Assembly: GCA_013396655.1 (NCBI GenBank)
Contig: WBMV01003161.1
Span: 1,108,274 to 1,172,273 of the forward strand
Direction of reading: 5' to 3'
Length of the DNA: 64,000 nt
Source of the DNA: Campylorhamphus procurvoides
Taxonomy: Eukaryota; Chordata; Aves; Passeriformes; Dendrocolaptidae
Below, one piece after another: positions 37,301-49,354 of the stretch. The position numbers and the translations under genes were made by a program. Under the pieces are notes generated by a model. The model did no database searches and was not told the origin of the DNA. It worked only from the letters and a program-made list of their open reading frames with translations. The stretch's first letter is position 1, and the number at the start of each line of letters is the position of its first letter.

Positions 37301-40300
37301 AGGATTAAGTGAAGAGAAGAAAAACTTTGAGAATCAGCATTAATCTCTAGTATCTTTTGATGCTCACTCCCTCAGTACTAGGTATTAGCTTTGCCAAGCC
37401 CAAATGCTCAGAGGAACTACATTACTACTTTTAGGAGATCTTATTTACCAATCAAAGGGCATTAACATGAAGAATATTATGGAAAGGCTCCAATACCTTT
37501 GAAAACCCCAAGGATTGTAGGAAACATGGGAGAGGAAGGAAACTCCCACCCCCTGCCCCAAATTGTCAGTCCCTAAATCCCAACAAACTGGGACTGATGG
37601 TATCTAACCAGCAAATGCAAAGAAACAGTGAAATAAGTTAACCAAGACCTACCTAAAAGGGTAATAATAATTAAAAAACATTAATTTCCAACCTTGAAGA
37701 AACATTTAATCATATCTACACAAAACTGAAGTAAATTCTCAAGAGCATCTAAATGGCCTGGGATATGACATCATGTTTAGGGGCATAGACAGTAACACCT
37801 CAATGCTCAAAATAGCTCAAGGCAGTATTAAGGGAAAACATTGACTATAACAGTCCTGTCCCTATTATTAGGCAATACCCAACCAATAAGTACTGTCCTA
37901 CTTACAGAAGCACAGTGTTACCTTGATATATATTCCCTGGACAGTTGCATCTACTTTTTCTGAGAATACCACATAAAATTGATTTCCATTGATGAGACTG
38001 AACTCCCATCTCACAGAAAACCTGGGCCCTGCTCCCAGCTGTTATTGTTCTCAGCATTCCCATGGGATACAGAAACACCCAGAACAATTTTCTACCTGTT
38101 TCTTTAACAGTGAAGAGCACTAACTGTATGTGACTTTGTAGGTACATCTGAAATCGTCAATCCCCTTTGGCAAAATAGCTGTACATACCAGAAGTGGCAT
38201 AAATTTATGGTTTCAAGAACACAGAACATGACCCAAACTACCAATACTACCAAGTTAAATGCTCGGGTGAAATTTATAACTCCTTTTTTTTAATTTGTCA
38301 CAGTACAAATATAATTAGACAAATCTTGGTGTATACCTTTGGCTGGTAGTCTTTTTCATTGCAACACTTGAATTTTAGGAATTGTTTAACTAGGAATTTA
38401 GTTTATATTTATATACAGCCACTTCTCACTGTGGTTCTTTGCCTCAAGCAGCAATCACATTGTGTTCAAAGAGCAGTCTGACAAACACAGAAAGCTTTTA
38501 CCTGCTATTAATTTTACAACCGTGTAACTGAACAATCCAGCCTAAACTGTCTCAGAAGCCTGAGTGGCAGCAAGACTAAACATTTCCTAGCCAATCCACT
38601 TCTGAGTGGAGTCACTTTCTGCACAACACAAAGAGAAGGGAATTTGAAGGAAACATGAAAAAGTAACCTATGAAATACATTATTGAGAAATCTCCACTTT
38701 AACACCAGCCATATTACAGCTGTGCCTATTCTGAGTCCCCAAGTAATTATATGCAATGAATGACTAATGTGTTGGAGGCATATTTATTAAATCAAACTGG
38801 TTTTCCTGCTTGGCATGTTGTATTATTTATATTATATTGCACTTGCAGACCACAGTGCCCTTATGGAAATGAAATACAAGTGAAGAGAGAGAGCTGAAGG
38901 TGTTACTGTCAGCACTAAATAGACCACTACTTTCAGAACAGGCTTAGAAACTTCCTCATTGCTTGGACAAAAAATAAAGAAAAAAATCCAAGGAAACGAA
39001 TATAGAGCTGGTGAGCTACAAATATATGCTGGCCTACAACCAAAAACAAGGTATGGGAAAGTAGAGACAAGGAGGACATACCAAGAGGTTCGCCGAACAT
39101 CTTATTTCTGAAAAAAAAACCCAACCTCCTGAATGTATTCACTTACATGTTAAAAATTTACTGCATTTGAAGCTGCAAAACACCAGTTTAAATTATTTTG
39201 CTTTTTAGAAATTTCATACTTATGAATTACTGCATTTCCCTCAAAGAAAATATTATGTTGTGCCAGAATTATATGCTCTACATTGCCTTACTGGTGATCA
39301 CCATTCATGAGGAGAAACTTATATGGCATTTAAAAAAACCTTTATGCCCCAAAATCCTTTTTTTTCCTAATCTTGAATGAAATAACAGTTTTCACATCAG
39401 ACATTTTGGTGCACAAAGTCAAGTGCTGTTAATTAAGAGAATGAGGGATAAATTCCGGTCTCGTTTATTAAACAGAACTGCATTTAACTGGGATTTATTA
39501 GATTAAATCTAAGGTTTGAAATAAAGGTTACTCCACTCTGAGAATCTGCTAACACTTTAATAAAATTAATACTTGCCTGATTAAAACAGGTTTCAAACTT
39601 CCAAAGCGTTTCACAAGTATTACACCAATTTTGCAAATCCAGAAACTATATTAAAAGCAGTTTAAATGACCTGTCTAAGGAAACAAAGAATCAACAGAGG
39701 GAGTGTGAAGAAGCTGCAGGTTGCATAAGCCCCAAGCATCATCACTTTGACTACCAGATATGCATACCTGGGTAAAGGAGCAGGGAAAACAGAGCTATAA
39801 ATCAAGAAAAATAAAGCCCTCTCTTCTAAATTACTTTCTTTCCTAACAAGCCAGCAAAACTACAGAGATGGATTCTCACAGAAATAAAATTTTACTAATA
39901 AGATTCTCCAGCTGAAGTTGTATTTTTCATTAGTGAGAGTGAAAACATTTAGCAGGAAACAATTTTTTATATTTTTTAAAATTAGAACCTGTGGGTTTAC
40001 AACTTAAATAATTGAAATGAACAGGTCACATAACTGAATGACTTCTGAAGTTATTCGAAAAATGTCTTTTCCCCTCACTTTTCAAATAATTTTTCTCTGT
40101 TAAACTAGATTATGCAAAACAATAATGTTTCTATTAAAAACTCAGACCACTTAAGAACACTAGTTTTAATTGGTCCTCTGACATAAACTAGCACAAACTT
40201 GCACATAAAATAGTCTTAATGCCAAGTCTGTATCTCTATTCACCTAGTTTAAGTTTCTTTTAGATTAAACCCAGCTCAAACACAACTCCCTTCAGTTGTC

Positions 40301-40436
40301 TCTACTGAAAACGTGCCAAGTACCTCAACAGAGTTCAAACTGATTTGGTCACTTCAACTCTATTTTGTGCACAGACAAAGCTTATTGTAACCTGATAATA
40401 AGCCAAACATTATTTTCAACCACAAATATTATTTTG
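34316..40436. other. Gene-free unique sequence
   Basis: AT-rich DNA without recognisable genes. It includes a run of 13 T at 34834-34846 and a guanine-run site at 35342-35360 (separate entry). Open runs reach at most 111 codons and do not show conserved motifs. Confidence 0.55.
35342..35360 (+). other. Predicted G-quadruplex motif (compact)
   Basis: A nineteen-base G-rich site with runs of seven, four and three G and a GG between them. Splitting the first run gives four G3 tracts with loops of 1, 1 and 4 bases, a compact arrangement expected to fold stably if single-stranded. No promoter or gene is seen next to it. Confidence 0.6.
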
Positions 40437-40642
40437 GAAGCACAGCCTAATGGTTGAAGCATGAGACTGCAAATCCATTTTTAAATAGAAACCAATTTCC
40501 ATCACAGATCAGTGAGTGGCTCTGGGCAAGTTAATTAACCTCCCTGCAATCTGTGAAATTGGGATAATACCTGCCTTGCAGTGAGGCTTATTCATTAATG
40601 CTTCTGAAACGCTGAGAGATCCTTAGATGGATATACCATAGA
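40437..40642 (+). repeat. MIR-class SINE (ancient amniote)
   Basis: A nearly complete MIR-type SINE. Landmarks in order are 'cacagcctaatggttgaagcatgagactgc' (40441-40470, tRNA-derived head with the A-box side), 'ggctctgggcaagttaattaacctccctg' (40518-40546), 'atctgtgaaattgggataatac' (40549-40570), 'cagtgaggcttattcattaatgcttctgaaacgctgagagatccttagatgg' (40579-40630), which is the tail seen in amniote-wide MIR copies. Such copies predate the bird-mammal split. It has no coding role; old MIRs are sometimes exapted as regulatory DNA. The match is from memory but has many words in the correct order. Confidence 0.82.
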
Positions 40643-43600
40643 AAAAGAAACAAGCTCAGGATTTCAAACAGCACTTGGGAACATAATTCCTCTTTGAAAA
40701 CACACCTCACTGTCAAGTAAAATGTCAATTCATAAGTAGCATTTGAGTGGCTTTAGGTGCACTGAAAATACATTCAATGTTGTACCAAAAACCACAGAAA
40801 AACAACAAAAGAAGCTACATATTACATGTCTCTTCCTTCAACTATGCACAGAATTAATTATGACTACACATTTATAGAACTCAGATTCCCACCACCTGCA
40901 ACTACATACATTGCAATTAACTTGGAAGAGTTCCTCAGAGTCCGCCGGAATCCTCAACATACCACCTAGTCCTGACTGCAATACTGTGAAGTTCATCTCC
41001 AGTGTAGCTCCACTGCAAATATAAAACATTTCACTGCACTTTTTTTAAAATTTATTATTTAGCCCCCTGCTTCTTATCTGCCCTCCAGAGGAGATTACAA
41101 CAGGAAGGAGTTTATTCCGAAAGCTATGAGGTCAGTGATGGAACCTGAGTGAATGAGGTGACTGGCAGGCATCTCATGAGGTTACCAAACTTATTCAGGA
41201 AGAATGGGGATTTTGAGAAGATGTGGCAACATTCCTTCTTCCAGCTATCATAGCTGGCAAATTCTTAGTTGAGTGCTCAAAGTCCAACCACACTTCTCTT
41301 TCAAAGGGAAACTGATTTTATCTCACAGAAAGTTCTTCAAAATATAAAATTGAAAAGCAGTTCCAGGTTTCCCTGGAACCTGAACACCTGTACATCATTC
41401 CCCTTAAATAGCTTGCTCTCTTTAACTAAAACAAGCTCTTCTGAAGTCACCAATGTCTGCACTTGTTTACAATTTGGTTTATTTGTTTTCATATTCTTAA
41501 GCAAGAAAAAATATTTTTCTAGGCTTTATTGTGTGGCGACAAGTTACTGCTGCATTACAGGTTATATTTCAGCAACTCAAGTGTCTCACTGAGCCTTCAC
41601 AACTTTGAACATGCTTAAGGTCTGGAAAAAGTCTGTAATTCATTACATTTGCCAATTTCCCCCCACGCACATCCCAAACTCTTTTCTAATACTGTTGCTC
41701 ATACAGTTGCATGTGGACCAGTCAGTGTATTGTGAAGATTTCATTTGACATCCTTACAAAAGGTAATTTAATGGAAGATGGTTTCCTATAAGGAAGAGTG
41801 CATCTAGAATGATTCACTATTTAAATAAAAAAATATTTGTTCAAGATGTTCTATTCAAAGGAGACTCCAGGGGAACTTCAGATTTTGGCCTGTTAAAACT
41901 TTTAATCTTCTGGTAACAATTCCATCAGCAAACAAGAATAATAACACTCAGTGCAATCCTTTGTCACTTGCATATAGACAAATGCATTAGTCCAATATTA
42001 CAATACCATGTTACAGCTACTGTGGCATGCTTTAAATAAGACAGGATGCCTGAGAACAGGCAACTGAGGCCACAAAACCACTACCAAATTCTTCAAACAG
42101 CTCATTGATACCCAGCTAAAGGACTTTTATCCAGAAATGGCAGATATACAAATACTTGTTTGTCCACATCCCAACATCTTCAAGCCCCATGGGTAACTAT
42201 CCAAAAGGGAGCTATTACATTATTCCAAAGTTAAGGAATCTGTTTTCTAAAAAGACATACTAAGCAACAGCCTGATTTGATAGACAGGCCCAGTAAGTTT
42301 TTGTTTTACTATTTAGTCCAGCAAAAGCTCATCTTTGCAATAATACTTCCTATTTTACATGCACTTTAATGGGTCTGTTATAGGAAACAGCAGGCAAAAC
42401 TGAAGACAAATGGAATGGCTGCAACAATGCTGTTACTTAAATTCAAATTCCTCTCTTTGGCAGTATATACTTGGATTACTTTCAAAACACAAAAAACCAA
42501 TGTTTTTCCACATACTTGAAAAAGTTTACATGAAACATCATTGTAACATAACGCACAGATCCTCACACCCTGCACTGTTCTGCACAAGCATCCAGGGCTG
42601 AACAGACCTTTATAATGCCAAAGAGGTTAAAACACTTCCCTAAAAGCATCAGCCTTGGCAGAGAAGTGACTCCTATTTCGTTTGTGAAATTCTTGCACAT
42701 GTTCTTCTTTCTAAAGAACATTGCACTTCAGAGTTAATATTTTTATATTGTTTACATAATGCACAATAACTACACCAATGGCCAAGTTTTTCCCCCAAAC
42801 ATGGAAGCCAACAAAAATTCCTATAACTTACATACTCAACAGAAATTCTCTTTGCTATTTTCACTCCCAAAACACCAATTCACAGCATTTAAGACTTTCT
42901 ACACACTGAAAACAACAACACCAGGCTGTGGCACAAGCAAAGCAATTACCAGTCTTTGGGGCTTGATGACTCCTTTCTTGGCCTACTGAAACAGTTTACA
43001 GAAAACTAATTTTCTTAGTGATTAAGGAGCATTAATAAGGAATGCATTCTTTCTTAAGTCAAGAGTTACTGAACACCTAAACACAGCAGTGATCAATTAT
43101 AAATGCATAATAATAATGTGCCAGCCAAAGACAACTGAACTGCAAAAACACATCATTAAGCCTGTTGGGATTTTCTACCTCAATTCTTGTGCTGGAAAAA
43201 TATTTCAAGCAAATTAAATACTTGGCCTCCTATTTTTCCTTGATTTTTTTCCTCTTAGTATTAAAAAACTACAAACTTCAATAGTTTGTTCAAAAGCCAA
43301 GTATTTTGAGGATGTTGACTCCTAAAAAGTAAAGTTTTTCAAGTCAAACGTGTTGATGTTTAGTTGGAGGTTCAGCAGATACTGACTCAGTAACAAATGT
43401 GCAAACCCCGCGAACCTGCCTACAGGCCAAGAGGTACTGCAACCAACAATGGGAAGGGAGTAAGGGATGCCTTGACAAAAGGTAAAAGTATTTTCTGAAA
43501 ATAGCACTGTTGAAGGAAATGGTAACATCAGCTCATTTCTCTGGGTACTTGTATTTCAGGTTCAGCAAGTTATCTCAGGAATCATGGAATCACCCAGTGT

Positions 43601-46600
43601 GTGGGGCTGACCTGTGCCCCTTTGAAGTCCTTTACCTCAGTCATATGTTACAGCAGCAGCTGCCTCAAATTCATCCTTTGGGTTCAGATTGTTTTCCACG
43701 ACATCTTACAAGAGAGTTAAGATGATAATTAAATGAGATATTAGGAGCAACTAACAACTCATTTTGATAAAAATTTAACAGAACTCTGGTATAAGTTATG
43801 GCAATTGTGTTATGAGAAAATCAATTGGTGAATATCATGGTAACTCTTAAGTAATCCTAAAAGTAATCTCATTTTCCTTAAAACTGAGTATTATACTCAG
43901 ATATTAAAATCTTTAGATTCATAAATGTAATAACTTCTCTCATTTTTGCTGTACTCTACACGTCTCACTATAAAAAGATTGAAAACTCCAAAACCTGTTA
44001 ACACTAGTAAATGAAGCATATGTTTAACTTTAAAAAAAAATTACTCTGCTAGAACTACCTTGCTGAAATACATGAAGTAAAAACATAACCAAAAAGTGGA
44101 TTTTGACATTTCGTATTTTGTTGAATACCATTACTGCACAGGCAATCACTGTCTCTTACATATAAATTAACATCCTACCATCTGTCAAGTGTTCAGATAA
44201 TCACAGGGTTTAATGCACAATATGGTTATTAGAATGTGACCTGACAAAAAGAAAAAGAACACAACCTAATTTGGACTATGAAATCTATGATCTCACTTGC
44301 AAATGACAGTTTGACAAGCTATTATTCTGCATTTTGGCTTCTATAGTAAAAGCAATTTTATGCACATGTAATTCTATTAGTCATACAGTCAACTGACTGT
44401 GGAAGATTACTTCAAACTATAAAATTTGCTTGGTCATTCGGGATTTTGAACTTAGATAAATATTTGCACCATGAATAGACGTTTAATGATCTGTATATAT
44501 ACACACCCCTAAGAACAAAACACAAGTCAGTATGCAAAATAATCCTCTCTGATGCTGCCATTAACTGTAACCACAGACTTTCTTCGAGGAATCAGGCAAA
44601 AGTCATTAAGCCCATTAATTACCTATATCAACTAACTCTGGCTATTCCAGAAGTAGCGTGCTTGGGGACAGCTTTGTACACAATCTGTTTCAGATGCAAA
44701 TGTGTCACCTGCTAACAAGCACCATTACATTTATTCACAATATTCCTTATATAGTATCTTTATAGCTTATTCCACTCCCAATACCTTGGTTTTGCCAAGG
44801 TAAACATTACTGGCAGTTTCTCTACTCAAGACCAATAAAAAAATCCTATTACTCTCTGCTAACAGAAAAGTACCAGACAAGGCTCATGTGCCCATGGCTC
44901 TCACATTTTCAGGGGCTCAACTGCATTGTTAATGATCCAATAAAATATATTTCCAAGGGATATATTCTAATGATCACTTTAAAGTGTAAAATCCATGCTT
45001 GTGAAACGTGAAATTATGTCTTCAGAAAAACAAACAAACAAACCATTCTAAGAACGTGGCACAAGGAAAACAAAACAGAAGTTCAGCACAGTTTTACCAC
45101 CTGTAGAAACGAAGTTTCCATTCAGTATATTTTTCAAGCTTTAGTTACACCACACAAGGACTTGCCTCAATAATAAAGCGTTGTGATCTTGCCTTATTGC
45201 CAGAAGGCAAGAAAAATCAGATCATGGTTTATGCAAGGCCTGTCAGCATTTCAAAGTGTAACACTTCTTACAGCTACACAAAACAGCTCTTATCAGCCAG
45301 AGGTCTGCTGGGCTGATCACGGCTTTCTGCCAAAAGGGAAATATGAAAAACCAAGGAGAAACCACAAGGAAAAAACATTTAGATTACTTTGCTCTGGTTC
45401 AGTTTTAAAAAGATCTTCCCTAATAAATGCCAGAAAATATCAGTTGTATAACATAAACACCAAAAAGTTCCGTTTTCCAAAACACATGAATGACCTATAT
45501 GAGCCAGACCCTTGTTTTGAATGCTCACACAATCTAATTACCACAGGTGACCAAACTCTCCCATCTAATAATGCAGACAGTGGGATTTATAAGACATGCT
45601 CAGCTGCATCATCCAAACCTGTAATTGCTTTGTGAAACTGGTTCCTCTATACTGATGAGCCTCTAAATTGTATTCTTGTGGAAGTTACTATGGTAAATAA
45701 AGGGGAGAAAAATCAGAACACAATCTACTAATTTTCTGGATGTCTCTAAGTGTGTGCTAAGTGTGAAGAAGTGCAGAGAAAAGCACCTTCAGTTAGAAAG
45801 CTCTACAAATGTTTACTGCAGGAATAACTACAGAGTAACCACCAAGCCATAAATTCAGCCTCTCTTATGGCTCCCTGAATTCATGAAATAAAAAAGCGTT
45901 TGGACTATCAAAACTCAAGCCTCTTCCCAAACTCGAACTTAAGCACTTCAGTCAATTGGATATATCTGAGAAATTTACACTTAAATATATCCACATGGAA
46001 TATTATGTCTCCCTAACAACAACAAACAAATCTAAGCAACTTCAGGCTTTAACTAGAAAATGATGCACATCAAACCCCAGATATTGAAAACAAGAGAATT
46101 ACAGAGAACTGTACTTGCCCAGACACAGCATCAGACTCTCCAGAGCAGAACTTGCACCCAGACCAACACCCCAGTCAGTCTGCTACAAAGGCTGGGAATT
46201 ACTGGCTGCTCACCTGACTGGAAGCAGATATTGCATGGCCACAGCTGCCAAATCACACCTGAAATCACTCTGAAATCAATCCTGAAAACACACCTGATCA
46301 GCTTTACTGCCCTAAGGGACACTTCCCACAGAATGCTGTTGGTCAGCCTTAAATAACCACACAGATGGTAAACCTATGCAAAAGTTTTATTTTAAAGATT
46401 CAGTACACCATCTTTTAATTTATTTCTTTTTTTCAGAGAAAAGAGTGTTTTCACAGGAGGTTGATCAAGCTTTTGTGTTTTAAGGTCAATTTGCAAGTTC
46501 TTTGGCCTATCCTATTCAATAGGGCATTTGTATTATAATGATTCACTCATCTCACCTGTCCTGTATTCCCTCATGGGAGCATGAAATTGAATACATTAAC

Positions 46601-49292
46601 ATCACAATAATTAAATAATCAGAAACACAGAGCAAGTTTTCTTAGTGAAACATTTAAAATAATTTCTCACCAGGCCAAGATGAAGATTAAAGTCCACTTA
46701 GCCCAAGTCAACCGAAACACAGGAGTAGCAGCTGACCTAAAGAAGTACATTACAACTACCAAAACAAGTGGCAATGAGAACACACTTTTGTATACTGTGT
46801 AAGGAAAATACTCTAGGTGAGACAAAGAAAAAAACACTTTAAATATAGTACCTTTGGTAACCAAAGGAGATTCATACTTCTCTTCCTCCCAGAATATTCA
46901 GCAAATTACATTTGCTTCTCTATAATAATTTCATCCCTAACAAGATCAGAGAAAATGATTTATTCCACCCCCAGTCTTCCTACATTTGTACGTCATCCTA
47001 TGGGACACTGACTTTCTGAATTGCTTTTGGCCATCTGATATTATATTACTGCAGTCTTCTGCAGAAGGAGCCAGAAAAGAAAAAAAAAGGGGGGGGGAAA
47101 TCAAAATAATTACATTAATGCTGGGAATCAAAGTTTATTGACTTTCCCTTGAGCTATAATAACAAAAAGCTGATTACAGAAGTTGTCAACTTATTTAATG
47201 ATACCACCAACTTCTCTCTGAACTCGTCAAAATATCTTCTGAAAAAATTCTCAGAAGAGTTTTTGAAGTACAGTAATATATTATTAACTCCAATTCATCT
47301 CACTGCTGAAGAGAACTGGATCTCTCTGCTCCTTCTACCTGTTTGTGTCTACCAAAACACTAAAACCCATTGTCATTGCAACAAAACAACTCAAGAGCAC
47401 TTGGAATTGTCACATTCCCAAGCAAACCAACATCTCATTTTCCCAAGTACATCCTACTTATTCTACAAAACCTCGGAAAAGCTTTCATTAGAATACAGTT
47501 CTAATAAATGTAAACACCTTGTGCCCATACATGGTAGCTTGCTTTGAGAACTTAAGTCCAATACATGGCATTTTCTAGGATGGATGCTCCCACGGACAGA
47601 GTTTCCATAGATCATTATGCTTCTTTAAGTTTTCACTCAAACTGACCCCTCCAAAGCAAAGAGGGCTTCCCATACACATCTTTGTTGCAAAAGTTCTCTT
47701 TGAAACTTCTCCTAACGTTTCTTCCCTGGATGTCCTCCTTTGGAGAGAAGATTTCTTCTCCCAGCACTTTTTCTCCTAAACCAATAGTGTAAAAAACATC
47801 TTTTTCCCTCCCTTTTACAAAATAACTTTATGGGCATAGGGAAATACACAATACATAATTAGACAGCTGATAATGAGAAAAAAGGGCCGGTGTGCCTTTT
47901 CTCTCTTTTCTATAAGGGTCACCAGTGCAACACAAGATTTGTCTTTGGATTATTTACAATACAGCTTATTTAAAACATACTGGGAAAAGTACAATACAAT
48001 GCTGTTGTCAAGTTTTCTCAATACTAACAAAGCCAGGGCATACTTCATTAATTGAACAAAACTATAGCTATTCATGTTCTGTTTCAAACGAAGATATTTA
48101 TGCCAGAACACTCTTGCCAATACACGATACACCTGCACACCCATAACAATCTCACTTGTTTCAGTAGCAGTGGGTAAACCCTTTCATGTTACAGGGAATG
48201 GGTCCTCTGACACCCATCCACCACCAAGCACTGCATAAAGAGCACTCTGCAGAAGAAAACTGCTCTGAAAGTTTGGCTTGAACATAAGAATACTCAAGAA
48301 CACTCTTCAAATAGGATATCATGACATGATAGATCAGAAGAATCAGCCCTCACTAAAAGGCAGACAGGGCAGGCTGCTTACCTTTGGCAAAGGGATTTGT
48401 TCTGTTCCATGAGAAGGGACAACATCAGACAGAACCAACAGCCCTGGCTACTGAATTTGAGTCAGTGCCTCCCACCACAAGCAGAATCTTCTCCATTTAG
48501 GCATCTGTCAGTCATATACCCAGGAAAAAATACTCAGAGTAAATAGGACCAAACTTCTGTACATTTCAAATGTACAATCTGTTTGCTTAAATTAGCTTTT
48601 GCAGGTAGGGAAAAATGAAAAAAAACATTAAAGCTTCTAAGTTAGAAGAGGAAAAAATGCATGTTAATACTCTATAATAAAATTGTAACTTTGTATTCAC
48701 CAACAAACCTTTATTATTGTAATTAGTCTTTAAATGCATAAGAAGTCCTTTTTAGGACATTTAGGCATGGAAGTCAGCAAAGATTTTCCTGGAAGAAATC
48801 CAGTTTGTAAAACTATATAAATAGTGTCAGCAGCAGTGATTATCATTATTATAGCATTAACTAGAGGAAAATAGTAAAGTAAACATTTATAAAATACTGA
48901 CTGAAACAACACAAAACATAACAGGTTCAGATTACCACTGTCTTACTCAGCATCTCATTTTCATGACAGCAAAAAAAAGCAGGTTTACCTACCCACAAGT
49001 TAACAGGTTTACCTATATTTTAAACTGTACATGTAAATTATAGGAAGAATTTGTGCTCCCTCATGCAGAATACAGAACACTGACACTGGGAAAAGGAAGG
49101 ATCAATTAGATACTGCAGCTTCTGTGGTCTAACCATTAGTTACAACTCTTGACAGGCAAAAGGGACAACGACACTTCATAACAAGGACGTGACAAAACCC
49201 CATCCTTGCCTTGTAGCACTGAACCCAAGCTGAGTTTCTCCCCAGTTTCTCCACTCCTGCTCACTCAGCCTCACTGCAACCCCTCAACTCAC
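40643..49292. other. Gene-free unique sequence
   Basis: No gene recognised. Open runs of 150 codons (45183-45635, +) and 132 codons (47149-47547, +) have no domains, biased composition or splice context and are judged chance. A homopurine tract with eight A then nine G is at 47083-47097. Another AAAC repeat is at 45029-45043. Two copies of CAGGTTTACCT lie 24 bases apart at 48980 and 49004. Confidence 0.55.
47066..47100 (+). repeat. Homopurine tract
   Basis: The tract contains A8 followed by G9 (47083-47097) with purine-rich flanks. Mirror-type purine tracts of this sort can adopt triplex forms and mutate by slippage. No functional context was seen. Confidence 0.75.
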
Positions 49293-49354
49293 CTGAGACA
49301 GGTTCTCAGGGCTGGGACAGACCTGCCACCAGGCAGGGTCTTCCTGGGGAGTGG
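49293..49354 (-). other. Splice-flanked 62-base segment (candidate exon)
   Basis: On the minus strand the segment is preceded by 'gctgtttgttccag', a good 3' splice site, and ends in CAG/GTGAGT, the perfect 5' splice consensus (donor at 49287-49292). It is GC-richer than its surroundings. Two of three frames are open; one ends P-E-N-L-S-Q at the donor. I recognise no protein. It fits the minus-strand transcription suggested by base skew, but chance pseudo-exons are common. Confidence 0.2.

Noticed and set aside
43575..43600. GGAATCATGGAATCACCC, like an antisense CR1 terminus
   Set aside because: Only about 16 bases match and the sequence that should follow in CR1 is absent.
45183..45635. 150-codon plus-strand open run
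   Set aside because: Ordinary AT-rich composition, no recognised motif, no splice sites at its ends; runs of this length are expected occasionally by chance in six frames of 64 kb.
47149..47547. 132-codon plus-strand open run
   Set aside because: Composition is that of AT-rich non-coding DNA and no motif is present.
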